Made by a program: the position numbers and the translations under genes | Part shown: piece after piece, positions 38,101 through 49,345 of the stretch | How the letters are laid out: each line of letters begins with the position of its first letter | Numbering within the stretch: position 1 is the stretch's first letter | Source: Bryoerythrophyllum caledonicum | Lineage: Eukaryota; Streptophyta; Bryopsida; Pottiales; Pottiaceae | NCBI GenBank assembly: GCA_963971425.1 | Contig: OZ020520.1 | Coordinates: forward strand, 7,048,553 to 7,112,552 | Direction: 5' to 3' | Length of the DNA stretch: 64,000 nucleotides | The notes under the pieces: generated by a model | The model's database searches: none | What the model saw: only the letters and a program-made list of their open reading frames with translations | What the model was told of the DNA's origin: nothing

Positions 38101-38567
38101 TGCACTTCAAGTCCAACCCATCGCTCTCGTGGTACGAAAGGGGACTCGTCGGACCGGAGATCTCCGGTTGGAATCTTCACATGCGCCCTTCTCCAGAGGA
38201 CCGTCCGCCGAAGTGTTTGAACAAGTGAACCATATCTGCGTTGCAAGGGAATGACTGGAAATTCTTCCGCTAAGGACGTTATGGCCGTTGGTCTAAGTAA
38301 AACGAACTCACTGGAACCGACTGGTATGTCAACTCCAAGCCATTGACCAACTGGGTGAACCTCGACAATTGACGCTTCTTCAATTTCGCCTGAGCCTGGC
38401 CTCAAGAGGTTCACGGACAATCCTGACCACAAAACCTCCGACCTTCCAGTAGACTCTTCGGATGGATCATCTTCTTCCATAAAATCTGCTCGACCGAAAT
38501 TGGGGCACTGAGCTGCGACCATGGCAAGATCGTCCGAGTCACTCTCCCACCAATCAGAGTCAGACAT
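35128..38567 (-). CDS. transposase-like protein with DNKN and GHTHEDID motifs, interrupted
   Basis: Minus strand, modelled as exon 38567-37254, intron, exon 37048-35128, about 1,080 codons with about two in-frame interruptions. Order of visible parts: acidic N-terminus (MSDSDWWESDSDD); a Cys cluster SERCCPRRCCQ; a conserved block SIINDNADQMPHQMRSVGNG; a helix-turn-helix-like stretch PPVSQSTVSRVRKEFFG; IHNKMDTAKTALP; TGMVAHGHVDGAYAHY; LDDSAKDNKNQYLMAF; GFLVVGHTHEDIDAYFS; and a C-terminal chromo/BAH-like strand region GSWVLVRPSDPD..WQGRAV. Asp-containing motifs spaced like this fit an RNase H-like DDE nuclease. I recall the GHTHEDID type as close to the DUF7869 family, but that link is from memory. 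A second, older copy lies at 45.3-49.35 kb on the other strand. Confidence 0.65.
37164..37177. repeat. perfect CCGGAGATCTCCGG palindrome in intron
   Basis: A perfect copy inside the single modelled intron of the large gene (37,253-37,049), between the two coding exons. Confidence 0.85.
38154..38167. repeat. perfect CCGGAGATCTCCGG palindrome within coding exon
   Basis: A perfect copy lying inside the first exon, read through as part of the protein in the stretch HVKIPTGDLRSDESPF. Its presence in coding sequence shows that the word is tolerated or selected even where it dictates residues. Confidence 0.85.
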
Positions 38568-38681
38568 TCTCCCGGCCTCCGTCGGTGGATGTTCGGCTGG
38601 TGGCCGATGGCCTTAGTACGTGAATAAGTGGACGTGGATTAGAACTGAATAACCAAGGTCAAAATCGTAGGGTGTGTCTAG

Positions 38682-38978
38682 CCGAAGATCTCCGGATGAC
38701 TCGATAATGATCAACAACGTCCATTACTTGTGTAAGTGAGGATGAGAAGGGTGAAGCTAGAAGTTCCATTCGTAACTAACCGGAGATCTCCGGTTCATCC
38801 GAACCACGCTGCCGTGATATCTTTCAATGGTCATCTCGACCTTGAATAGCCGGAGATCTCCGGGAACCCTAGGCTTGTAAAATGGGACAGCGACATGTTT
38901 TTGGGATAGTTGCCGTGGCCTGCAAGTGAGCATGGCAGAATCCAGACTGTCACGGCTTGAACAGCCGGAGATCTTCGG
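38682..38978. repeat. palindrome cluster, upstream side
   Basis: Four members lie in about 300 bases just upstream of the large gene's start: 38,682-38,695 (one mismatch), 38,780-38,793 (perfect), 38,850-38,863 (perfect) and 38,965-38,978 (one mismatch). Starts are 98, 70 and 115 bases apart. This is the densest part of the cluster and coincides with the expected promoter, so autoregulation or transposase binding are both possible. Confidence 0.85.
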
Positions 38979-39100
38979 TTCGCATTTATGTCGTTATCGA
39001 AACATCGGCCGTACAAAATATTCGAGGGTGTGGCAGTAAGATTCAGTCGCCAATCCCTGAGAACTGTTCGGATTCACACCCCGATCAGTCACGTCATCTT

Positions 39101-41590
39101 ACTTCTCGAGTCGAAATATATTAGGCGCTCGGAATCTATTTGTTAATTAGGAGACGATTTAGTTACTGAATCACTACACGACAGCTCCCGATGGACTGTA
39201 AGGGCAGAATGAAACACAATCTACATCAATCCTATCAAATTGAATGCGGATACGAAATTATACGAGGAAACAAACCTAACACTCTTGGAACACCTACTTT
39301 CTAATTGTTTCCCTGCAGAATTCTAGCACGATGTCGCGCACGCAAACACTCTCACTAACTGGCTCAGCTCCCACAGTATCCCAAACCTCTAGAGCAAAAA
39401 AGGATGAGAGCTGAGTTGAAGGATACTCTTATCAACCTCCTCATCACCTCCTGGTGGGAAAATTCAGGCACTCAAATTTGAAATGAATCTTGGACATGCA
39501 TACTCTATCATAGTAACTGCAGTACACCATCATGATAGTGCGCATTCTTCGACGTGCCCACGACCGAGGCCACATTCCACTCATGATGAATGAAAGGCTC
39601 GTACTCATGGGATGACCGTATTGTCAGGAAACCATCTAGTTCTCAGAGTGCTGCAAATTAAAAAACGGAAGATGAAGTATGCCCCATGGTGTATCTTTGT
39701 GATTACTAGGGCCGTATCACGTCATGGACTAAGTCACAGTATAATGTAATCGTATGATACTTCTTGTACTCACCATTATAAATGAAATTATACCCTATCC
39801 ATGGAAAACAGTCGGCCCACTGCTGCCGACTACACTAAAAGTTTCATTTAGTGTAATGGCACGAATAGTGTACTTACCTTTGTACTTTAATTGCAAACAA
39901 GTTGACAAATAGTGTACTAATTGCAAACAAGTGTACTTTCTAAATAGTTAACTCGATCAAAATTTACTTTATCAATGATAACTTTATCGGAATACACTTC
40001 ATGGAATTTTCGGAGACGGTGATAGTGTATATACCTCTCGGATGTCGCCATTTTTTTGGCGAGTAAGATGTCCTCTTCGGCGGATGGCTTCTATTGTAGC
40101 GCCTTTGTACTCCTCCGGCGTTCGTTGGCTGGTGATGATTGGCGCTTCAGCCAATGGCTCCAAACTCCAACAACCAAACTCCAATTGTGCTTGATAAAAC
40201 AAGAACGCAAAATCAGGAAGATCACGATTACAAATGGCGAGAAATAGGAGGACGGTAGGGTTTTATACTTGGATCCGGCTGATCGCCCCGATCGTTCGAT
40301 CTTCATTCAAAGGTAGACGGACGACCACGACTTAATTAGATATTCTCAAGTTTGATCTAGGTATCAATTCTCATTTGACATGCCAACTCGAAGGGTTGAT
40401 TTGGAATAAACATTGAACCTAGGGTCGAGGGGCCATGATACTAGGGTATGAAGTGACATCTTAAACTTTAATGTCGCTTAGGCCATCATTGGGTCTAAGG
40501 TCTAAATCCCTAGTTCTGCAATGTCACTTTGACTGATTTGATTTCAAGGAAATTTCATCTTGACACTTCTTTTAATTTGAAATCTCTTAAAAGTGGCGCA
40601 ATCTTGACTGCCCATGAGCGGGAGTCAATGATCAATTTTGGAGGGCAATTTCAAATTTCAAGTTCGCATGCATTGGTTGGATGAAGATGAGGATATGACC
40701 TCAATCCTTGAAATTCCTCCGTCATTTCTGAACTCTCATGCCTCCTCCTCATTACTTCTGCCCTCTCATGTAGGAATTTTGTAGGAGTCTTTTTCGCACA
40801 AGTCCATTATTTCAGGTCCTGCAAGAGTCCGTTATATGTTCAGATCCTGCACGAGTCTAGCACTTTTCCTGGTTTTGCGTCAGCCATTTTTTCATGCAAA
40901 TTCTTGTACAATTTCTTTTCATTTCATTGCGTTATTGATAATCTTATGATCAGTTAATGACTTTTTCATGTTTTTGGCAGATAATAAACTGTGACTTCTG
41001 TTTAGATTCAAGTACAATTGACTATGTCCTACCACTCTTGTTCTTTGTTCCATAGTCCGTCGGCCGATGATAAAGTCCACTCAGCGGATGCCTGATACAT
41101 CTTTCACTTGGTAGACATTATCCAAAGCATTCAAATGTTGGCGGGCCGCCCACGGCTTTTTGCAAGAGTCCTATTGCCGATCAATCCGCTAGCTAATTAA
41201 ACACAGTGAAGGGGTTGTTGGACGGGTTTACCGACCCTAAGCTTTTTAGAGCCATCCTTGTCGGCAACCTGCCAACGAAATCATTGTAGTTGCCATTCCA
41301 TTATCCGTCAATCCAAGTGATTTTATTCCGTTGATGTCAACATGGACTGTGAACCCATTCTATTCTTCATATAGAACAAGAAGTCCTGATGATGGAAGCT
41401 TCGTACATGTGTTGTTGTTGCTCTCACATATTCCGCCTCTACTTTGCTGGTCGAGCGACTGTTGAGCAAGTCATTCTTAGGGATCCATGGATTATTTGTG
41501 TGAAGGTGATTGAAGTGTACGATGCTGTGGGACTCCGTTCCCACATGGTGTCGGAAGTTAACCTTAAATTCCGGCCAAAACAAAAAAATT
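39101..41590. other. intergenic stretch, no supported gene
   Basis: No gene is supported. A hairpin TACACTAAA-N7-TTTAGTGTA lies near 39,832-39,857. Frames near 40,000-40,300 overlap on both strands and are chance. Words such as GCAAGAGTC recur around 40,830-41,170. The frame at 41,389-41,592 is short and unrecognised. Confidence 0.4.
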
Positions 41591-41639
41591 AGTTAAGTAC
41601 TTACGATAGTTTGTGCTAGAATACAACCTGTAGTCTTCA

Positions 41640-44600
41640 TGTAAGAATACAGACGGATGGATCCGGCGGCAAACCCTAAATAAGCCTAAAGCTGCAAAAT
41701 GCCGGGCCGGAGTAGTAACAGAATTCCGGTCAGTCTGTTATCTGGAACCATCAGCCGGAGCTGTCGCCATCAACTGTCATCATGAGCCGTACTAACGGCC
41801 AAACTACAAAAGGCTGGGGGTTCGGGGGGAAACCCTTTCTTTTCACTTCTTCTTTGCGTGTTGATGTTCCGCTCCAACACTTTTTTTTTCTCTCTCTCTT
41901 TCTCCCTCACTCTTACGGTTTTCTAACCGCTTGCCGTTAGGGTTTGGAGCTTAGACGGTTAGAATGGAGGTGCGTCCGTTAGGGAGAGTTTTTGTGAGGA
42001 CAGTGCGTACAGGGACAACGTTGAGAGACTCTGAGGTTATAGGCAGAACTCATGAAGACGGTCCCGATGGCGAAGAAGAAGAGAATAAATAGAGACGGGC
42101 GCAGTCGGAGGGACGAAGAGCCGGCCGTTACGCTCCCTCCTTTGACTTGCATCATACCGAACATCCCAGCAGACCCGGACGAGTACAACACGCTGAAGAA
42201 GAGCCTAAAGATGATGGGGTGCGAGGGTTTGCTCAAAGTTGCCTGGGGCATCCGGGAGGCGGTCTAAGTCCGGGAGCTTATAGGCGCTCCGGATGAGAAG
42301 TACAAGGGGTTAATGAGAGCCCATCCGGAACTCTGGGGAGTTCCATAATGGTCTCACGCGTACGACTTCCGGGCCGGCCGCACCAACGTGGTGGAACGGC
42401 GGGACGAATTCCTAGCGGACGAATTCGAGGGACCAACGGACCCGAAGGATGGCTACAACCTCCAGGACCTTTGGCACCAGGATGCCCAGCTTGTGCTAGG
42501 GTTTTTAAATCCTATCTTCCATCCAGAAAAGCCGAGACGGGTGGTGGCGAAGTGGGCCTGCACTTTCCTCGGAGCACTCCGGGGGAAGATCATCGTAGAC
42601 TGGGGGACGCTAATGACCGAGATGATCAACCGTCTCGTGGCCAATCTCCAGAAGGTGAAGAAATTGGCAACACCTCTAGCCTCATATGTGGTGCACCTCT
42701 ACTGTCACCACCAGCAGCTAACTCCGGCGGAGGTCAGGCAGTACGACGAACTTCTCAACTTCTAGAAATACAGAGGTGACGAGTCAGAGGAGGAAGGATC
42801 CGGAGGGAAGGAGCCTGTGTCGGAAGCAACAACCATAGGCACTCCGGAAGGCCGGAGGGCTCCGAAGAGACATCGGAGGAAGGAGCCAGTGCCAGAGGGT
42901 CCGGAGACCCTCAGCTCATCCGCGTTGTCCGGAGAAGACGAGTCCGGACCCTGAGCGGGAACCAGCCGGAAGAAGAGGAAGGTTGACCGGGAGGACTCCA
43001 AGGGTCAGCTCAAGCTGATGGACGAGCTCACACGCAATATCGGCTGGAGAGTTGGGTTCCTTAAGGAGACCAACTACATCATCACCACTAGCGTAGAGCA
43101 AATCTTCCGGAGTCTAGACGTCGACAAGCTAGAAGACGCCATCACCAGGGTGGAGGAACTCCGGAGCAGAGAGACCGACACGAAGGCGCTGCATCTCCAA
43201 ATTTCCTCCATGTTCAAGGCCAACACGGAGATGGAGAAGAAGATAAAGCACTACTTTCAGGAAGCAGCTCTGGCGGTGATGGGCCGGAAATAGGCGGAGG
43301 AAAAGGCCAATGCTTGCGCAACTGCTCTGACGGAGGTCTGGAAGGCTCTGGAGGTGCCGATTGACGTGGTCAACCGGAGCCAACTCTTCACCGAACTGGT
43401 GGAGAAGGATAAGAAGGTGACCAGGACTAACATCCTTCGGTTTCTCCTGGACCAAGCGGAGAAGATGGGTCGGACCTGGGAGCAGATGAAGCTGCTCGTC
43501 GACAACATCACCTCGATGCTTCCGCAGGCCTCAACAGCACCAGCACCGGAAGGCGGCACGATCCCGGCACGAACTATGGCCTCTCCGAAACCATCGGCGA
43601 AGACAACTCCAGCTCCAGGGACCTCGGCGAATTCAGAGTCTCTCGACACTCCGTCACCTCGGACGCCGACGGAGGGTATCTTACCTCCCAACCTGAGTAC
43701 GAGTGAGATCCTGAAGAAGCTTCCGGATCTGCTGTCGCCACCTAACAAGCGCTTGCCAGACCCTCCGGCGGAAGGCGACCTCCCGACACCACCAAAGTCT
43801 GTGTCCCGAAGATTGGCGCCCGGACCAAGGAGTCCCTCTGGAAGCTATAGAAACTTGGTCCGGGAGACCAGGTCAGCTTCCGAGACGGAACCACCAACGC
43901 CTCCTATTCCGAAAGGTTCACCGGAACAGCCGCCTCCACCGCCGGCCTCTAGAACTCCGGTGGCAGGAATTTCTCCAACGGCCGGACCATCTACACGGAA
44001 GACCAACCTTTCCCCCGCGACATCGAAGAAGGCGAAGGATAAACAGCGGACTCCGATGGAGATCTCCCCCTCCCGTAGGAGTGGGAGAAACTAGGAACCA
44101 GGTGCTCCGACTTAGATTAGTTAGGTTTAGTATTTTTTGGGTTTAGATTCCAGATCAGCAGCGATTAACGATGGGGCCTCAAGTGCACCCGGCTGCTAAC
44201 GGAATCGACTGCCAGTTTTGTAGTTAGAGTAGAAATTCCGGAGCAGGAATTGTTCCGAGATTTTAGGATCTGAGATCCAATCTGGGACCTTTCCGGATTT
44301 CTTGGATCTTTTAGATAAGATCTAGCGGACTTCACGTAGGATAGTTAGGATGAAGGCTAAGTTTAGCAGGGACTTAGTTAGTACTTAGTAGTGAGGTTTT
44401 CGAAAAAAACCTTTCATCTTGTCTTTCGCACTTGGTTAATATACAACACTCCTTTGTATTAGACTTGCTCTCTTGTACTTTTGGTATGAGGTGTATACTT
44501 TGTGAGTAGCTGATCCATTCCTGTGGGAGAGGTTGTGTCAGTATCTTTCCGGAGTGTGGTGATGGTTAGTTCGTTAAAGAGAGAAACCGGTCGAGGTCCG

Positions 44601-45390
44601 TGTCGGGAGATCGCATGGGAGAGCTGGAGGGCTATTGCAGAGGTGTGCCTGGTAGACTCCAGGGTCCGGAAGTAGCCAGGAGGGGAGGGGACGAACTGCA
44701 GAGGTGTTCCTGGTAGTCTCTAGGAAACGGAGAGATCCGTTATAACCTGGATTCTGGTCAAAGCCGGAGTTTTCCTCCAAGATAGGAAAATGCGTGATGC
44801 GTAGGTCTAGACGGAGTACCTTGACGAGGTAGTAACATCATTTCCGAAAGATAACAATTGCATTCACCGGAATGTTGTTGTAGTCCAGACTTATCTCTGT
44901 GTGACCGCGTCCGGCGGCGGAAGGCCATCCGGATGTCGTGAGAGTCTAAGTCTAGCAACAACAATCAATTCATCAGCTAGCAGAGTAGGGAGAGTCATGT
45001 TCGGTCACTATAAGTTCCGGATAGCGGGTGCCTAGCCACTTAAAGTCACATGGCAGTGGGAAATCCAGCCACTTACACAAAACAGGATCAGTGGGCTCCG
45101 GCCACTCGCTTAAAAACTCCAGGAGCCTCTCTGAGGAAGAACAAAGACAAATCAAACTAGCCTCCGGACTTCCGGAAATTACTTTCCGGAAGCCATTGTA
45201 CAAAATCCGGACTCCGGAAGGATCTGGATCTCCCATACATAAGTAATGAATATAGCTAACCTTAGAACGATTGTTATGGTAGTAAAGTAAATCTAGAGTA
45301 TTTGGAAAAGAACCTTAGATCTCTGTGGGAACGAAACCGGAGCGGTTACTTTGGAAGCATTTAGTGACGATTGGGTGCATTCCGGAGGAA
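41640..45390 (+). mobile_element. GC-richer element remnant with one long protein region, broken
   Basis: From about 42,050 to 44,094 one strand encodes a large protein, broken by a handful of interruptions. Its parts are a basic start (MAKKKRINRDGRSRRDEEPA); a globular region with WACTFLGALRGKIIVDWGTL and LASYVVHLYCHHQQLTPAEV, reminiscent of plant-transposon or gag-like proteins; a Lys/Arg-rich linker; a coiled-coil region (about 43,018-43,500); and a long Pro/Ser/Thr-rich tail ending RRSGRN. About 1.2 kb of untranslated sequence follows, including a near-duplicate of GCAGAGGTGTGCCTGGTAG at about 44,636 and 44,697. The hexamer TCCGGA is greatly enriched across both coding and non-coding parts. 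LTRs were looked for and not found. Membership of an LTR-related, nonautonomous group is possible but unproven. Confidence 0.5.
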
Positions 45391-46330
45391 TACTGTTTCT
45401 ACAAACTGCAACAGATGCACTAGAGATGCCCATTTCATTTCCAGTAGGTGGCGTATTCATGTTGCGCGGTTACAAAGGCCGATTGATCAGCTGGGAGGCG
45501 GCTGATCTTAGGCCTTACGCTAACACCGATGATTTATTGAAGGAGCTTGCAAAAAACCCTTCATTGGCAGTTCAAGATATTTAGCTTGTCCAAGAGTTTT
45601 TGGACCTTCGCGATGGCACGGAGGTGGCCCTACTTGATATCAGTGGCGATCAGAGACATTGGGCAGGAGTTGGAGTCACCCACAAATGCTCACCGAAGGG
45701 TACGTGGGAGGGGTTTCCCATTCCTAACAGCTTCTTTTTGGTTGTCAGAGTTTAGTCAGTTAATGCCAAGTATGTTGGTCATCCCGCACATTGCGAGATT
45801 CCCAGCCTTGGCGCTCTCGGCAATTATGTAGGTTACCTGGTCCTATGGAGTGGCTACCGGGTTTGTCCCTTTCCACTTGATGTTGGCTTTGGTAATGCAC
45901 TCGATGATGACTGTTCTTTGAGTGACAATGAAATGGAAGCATCCGACGACGACGACCGTCATAATAGAATGTATGAGAACAATCATAATCATTGGGCCTT
46001 TAGTTATTTGGAGGAATCCGAATTGGAGGCTGAAATGGAGCATTGGCAGTGATGAGGACATCTCATCGGTGAGCCTTCAACGACAGAATAGTCATTCTTT
46101 TGATGATCCATCCGCTACCCACGTTGGTTTACATGATACAAATTTGTTTCCAGATTGACTAGACTGGAGGAACAAATACTACCATCTCCTAGATGATCCA
46201 AGTATACTTGCTACACGAGGCATGCAATTCAGAGATTTTGGGGGGCGTTGATGTTTGGGTTGTCTTTGTCTTAGAGAACGAGGATCTTCAGATGACAACA
46301 ATGCGCTGAAAAAAAACTCATACGCGCCTT
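45330..46330 (+). pseudogene. probable N-terminal part of the second GHTHEDID gene copy
   Basis: Plus-strand coding-like sequence includes VGGVFMLRGYKGRLISWEAA, LVQEFLDLRDGTEVALLDIS, a WAGVGVTH stretch and an acidic DDDCSLSDNEMEASDDDDR region. It precedes recognisable parts of the second copy on the same strand, so I assign it to that gene, but similarity to the N-terminal third of the 38.5-kb copy is weak. Several stops and frame changes are present. Confidence 0.4.
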
Positions 46331-46469
46331 GAAGGTGATCCAGTTCTTTCTAAGTGCCTTACATTCTGCTCAGCACACAGTCCTGCTGCATGCGAGGATG
46401 ACGGGCTAGAGGGAGTGCCTAAGGAGCATATCAAAGGTGTTCGTCAAAAGCTTGTGCCGAATGAGGATG

Positions 46470-49345
46470 TGTCAATCTCATAGTTCCGGTGCCTTCAAGA
46501 CCCAAATGACTGTCGGTTTGTTAGCTCGAAAAGGTGTTGTAAGAAACGGTGCTGCCAATTGTTTTATTGGAAGGACAACGGCAGGATCCAAAAGAAGTTC
46601 TACGCGTCAAACTTTGAACATTGACGTGAGACGGCCTATGCTGTTGCGGACCAACTTTATCCAATTCCCAGATTCAGCAAGTCCTACATTACCCTCTTTA
46701 GTGTCGACGTCTGTGAAGTCACGTGATATCACATTCACGGTGTGTCCAAGTCTGCATGTTACAATTACAAATCTGATTCCAAATTCGATCGTGTGAATGG
46801 TAGCCACGGTAACGCACACATTATGCGGCCCAAGCCTCACATCGTTCAGGCACGTAGGACGATATCTAGCATTATCAACGATAGTGCGGACCAGATGCCA
46901 AATGAGTTTTGTGTCTTAGGAAATAAGAGGGTTGCAACGTTGAAGGTGCTTCTTGCGGCAATGGATTAAATCACTTACGTGACATGGCCAACTTGTAAAT
47001 ATTGTCTTTACTTCCTGCTCTCTATATGTATGGCATAGTTTGTCTTCTCCATTCCTTTCATCGAGCTCCGTCCACACTGGTGGCCCACCGACGGTGGTCA
47101 TTTGTTGTCTCATGGGCATACATTTGACACCATCGTCCTTCAGTATTACTGAATGATTGTAGAAAATGTTGCATCCAGGTCATAGTCAAATGCAATGCCA
47201 AGCCGATTTCGCAATCCGCAATGAGTAACATGAAGTAGAGGTTCTTTAAGAATATAGAAGTTAAGTTTTGGGCAACAACTTCTCTCGGTGCACGGAGTGC
47301 GACTTCCTCGTCCAGTTTATTGCCAAATATCCTCGCGGGTCAGTCGAATGGCAAGGACTAACAGATGACAGGAACAAGCACCTATGCTACAAAAGAGCAC
47401 GCATAAAATTTTACTCCGGCTAATCTGCACAGTCCATTCAGAATCCTTGTGAGTTTTTTTGCATAATTCATGACAAGATGGATACCTCAAAGACGGCCAT
47501 TCCCAGAATGCACAGGATTACCAAGGCCATCGTAGGGCTCGGTCGGATTCCAATTTCATGTACCGGCATGCTTACTCATGGACACGGCGACGGAGCCTAC
47601 GCTCATTACTTGACATTGTTATGGCCGGAGGACTCCAATTTCACCATCTCCTCTCTTTGCCGTGTTCTAAGAGCTCTAGAGAGGTGCCCCGTGCGAGAGT
47701 CCAAGGAACTTTTCACCTATCCACCTCAAAATCCTTTTTTTAATGCTCTACTTCATGGGAAGTCTAGATGTAGTTCCTCCATTCCCGAATCTAAAGGGGA
47801 TCTGTTCCCACATGCTCCCCCGGTAGACTGCAAGTCTCGCTTCCTCGAAAGTTATCTCTTCAGCTTGATAATTCCGCCAAGGATAACAAGAATCGCTTTC
47901 TCATGGCGTTTGGCTTGCTTCTTACAGCTAGGAAGATTTTCAAGGAGGTTACTATGGGATTCTTGATTGTCGGCCACAGTTATGAGGATATTAACGCACA
48001 CTTTAGTTACCTTTCAAAACTCATCAAACAAAAGAATACTTACTGTTTGGCTGACCTCATGAAAGCCTTCAAGGACTTCCAGAAGATTGTCGCGTTCATT
48101 CCTGAACTTGTCAAGGAGGTTGCGGATTGTAAGAGTTACATTGATGGCTACCATTACGACGTCAATAAGAAGATTATGAGACTTGGAGAGATGCACCTAT
48201 TCAAGTTTTTCGTGGAGGAAGGAGATGATGCTCGATGGCCGGTCATGAGATACAAAAAGTGTGCGGCTGATTTATCCTAGCTACCTCCAGGTAAGCTATT
48301 GAAAGCCACCTATCCTATATGCATCTCTCTTTGACTTTCTCGCCTTCGTTGTTGACCTTCTCCATTGGAGGCCGATGGACCTAGACGTTTTTGCCACCGA
48401 TGTGCTTAAAGTTGATATTCTCATTCTGTTTATGCAACTGACTCTCCTTGTGCTCATTCAGGTAAGCTTGCCAAGATGTGGACCGCGGATGAATACGGAA
48501 ATCCACGCCTTCATGTTGGAGATCCAAAGCCAATCCCTTTAAGCCTCTCTAGGGAGACGTTCGTGTTAACCAGAACAAAAGAAACCTCAAGAGAAGGAGG
48601 TTGCTCACGCCATTGAATTCAACGAGAAGCAATCCTTCATCAAGAACGGGATTGCCAAATATATTGAGTTCTGGAAGACCGGCATGTCCCCAGACAAGAG
48701 GGTGTAGAGGATATGGCCCCGTACATTTTGTACTCGGAGCGTATCCACCAACTTATTTCTAATCCCCTGCCAACAAATCGGGAGTCTCTCCAAGAAGGAT
48801 TTTGGCCTACTTTAGACTAATTTTGCGATCATGCTCGCAACTTTGCGTCAGCCGATGACGTCATTGGCATTCTGGACATTACCCCCGAGGATGACCCCGA
48901 CACATATCCTTTCTGTGGCCTTGAATTGAGCTGTTCGAAGAGGTCCTTTAATCCATTTTGATACGTTTTACTTGGTGATTTTGTCTTCTACCGTCCAAGC
49001 AATGGTCATTACCTTTCCATGTGGATGAGCCAAACTCTTGACTATGTTAATCTAACTCCAAGAGACTGCTATGGAAATTTCAAAGTCGAATGGTAGATGC
49101 CCATGTCAGGGAAGAAGGAATCGAATAAGGTTGTCGTTAAGGAGTGTTGGTCCAAGAGATGGCAAAGGGAACCTTGTCTTCCAGAGGTACAGAATTGCAA
49201 AATTATTTTATACTTGCATCGCTTTCCGTTCCACACTAAGAAAGACCCTCCCAGTTCCCACCGTATTCCGCCAGAGGCAACGAGTGTTGCAATAGAAACT
49301 CTGGAGGGTGGTGGCATCTCAATCAATTGTGAAGATGAAGACTAA
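46470..49345 (+). pseudogene. second, older copy of the DNKN/GHTHEDID gene
   Basis: Plus-strand pieces align in order with the 35.1-38.6 kb gene: the Cys cluster CCKKRCCQ (near 46,530); SIINDSADQMPNEFCVLGNK (near 46,870); IHDKMDTSKTAIP (near 47,470); TGMLTHGHGDGAYAHY; LQLDNSAKDNKNRFLMAFGL (near 47,855); GFLIVGHSYEDINAHFS (near 47,960); NGIAKYIEFWKTGMS (near 48,650); and GDFVFYRPSNGHYLSMW (near 48,970), ending at 49,345. Identity to the first copy is moderate at best. The catalytic-type GHTHEDID has become GHSYEDIN. Many stops and frame shifts separate the pieces, so it is a pseudogene. No CCGGAGATCTCCGG palindromes accompany it, so the two copies belong to different sub-lineages or the flanks have decayed. 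Confidence 0.72.

Larger units (their letters stand above)
33200..39100 (-). mobile_element. candidate undescribed DNA transposon with palindrome cluster
   Basis: Two minus-strand genes (35128-38567 and 33705-34142) lie within a cluster of the 14-base palindrome CCGGAGATCTCCGG. Perfect copies start at 35,022, 37,164, 38,154, 38,780 and 38,850. Near-perfect copies start at 33,312, 33,508, 34,731, 34,814, 38,682 and 38,965, and there is a half site at 34,624. I noticed no other copy in the window. Clusters on both sides of a large protein and a small one resemble subterminal transposase-binding repeats, as in En/Spm elements. The ends are not defined: I found no terminal inverted repeats or target duplication, and 33.2 and 39.1 kb are only the limits of the palindromes. 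Calling it a transposon is inference. Confidence 0.55.

Noticed and set aside
41640-45390. LTRs bounding the GC-rich element
   Set aside because: The 5' (41.6-42.0 kb) and 3' (44.1-45.3 kb) flanks were compared by eye and share no extended direct repeat.
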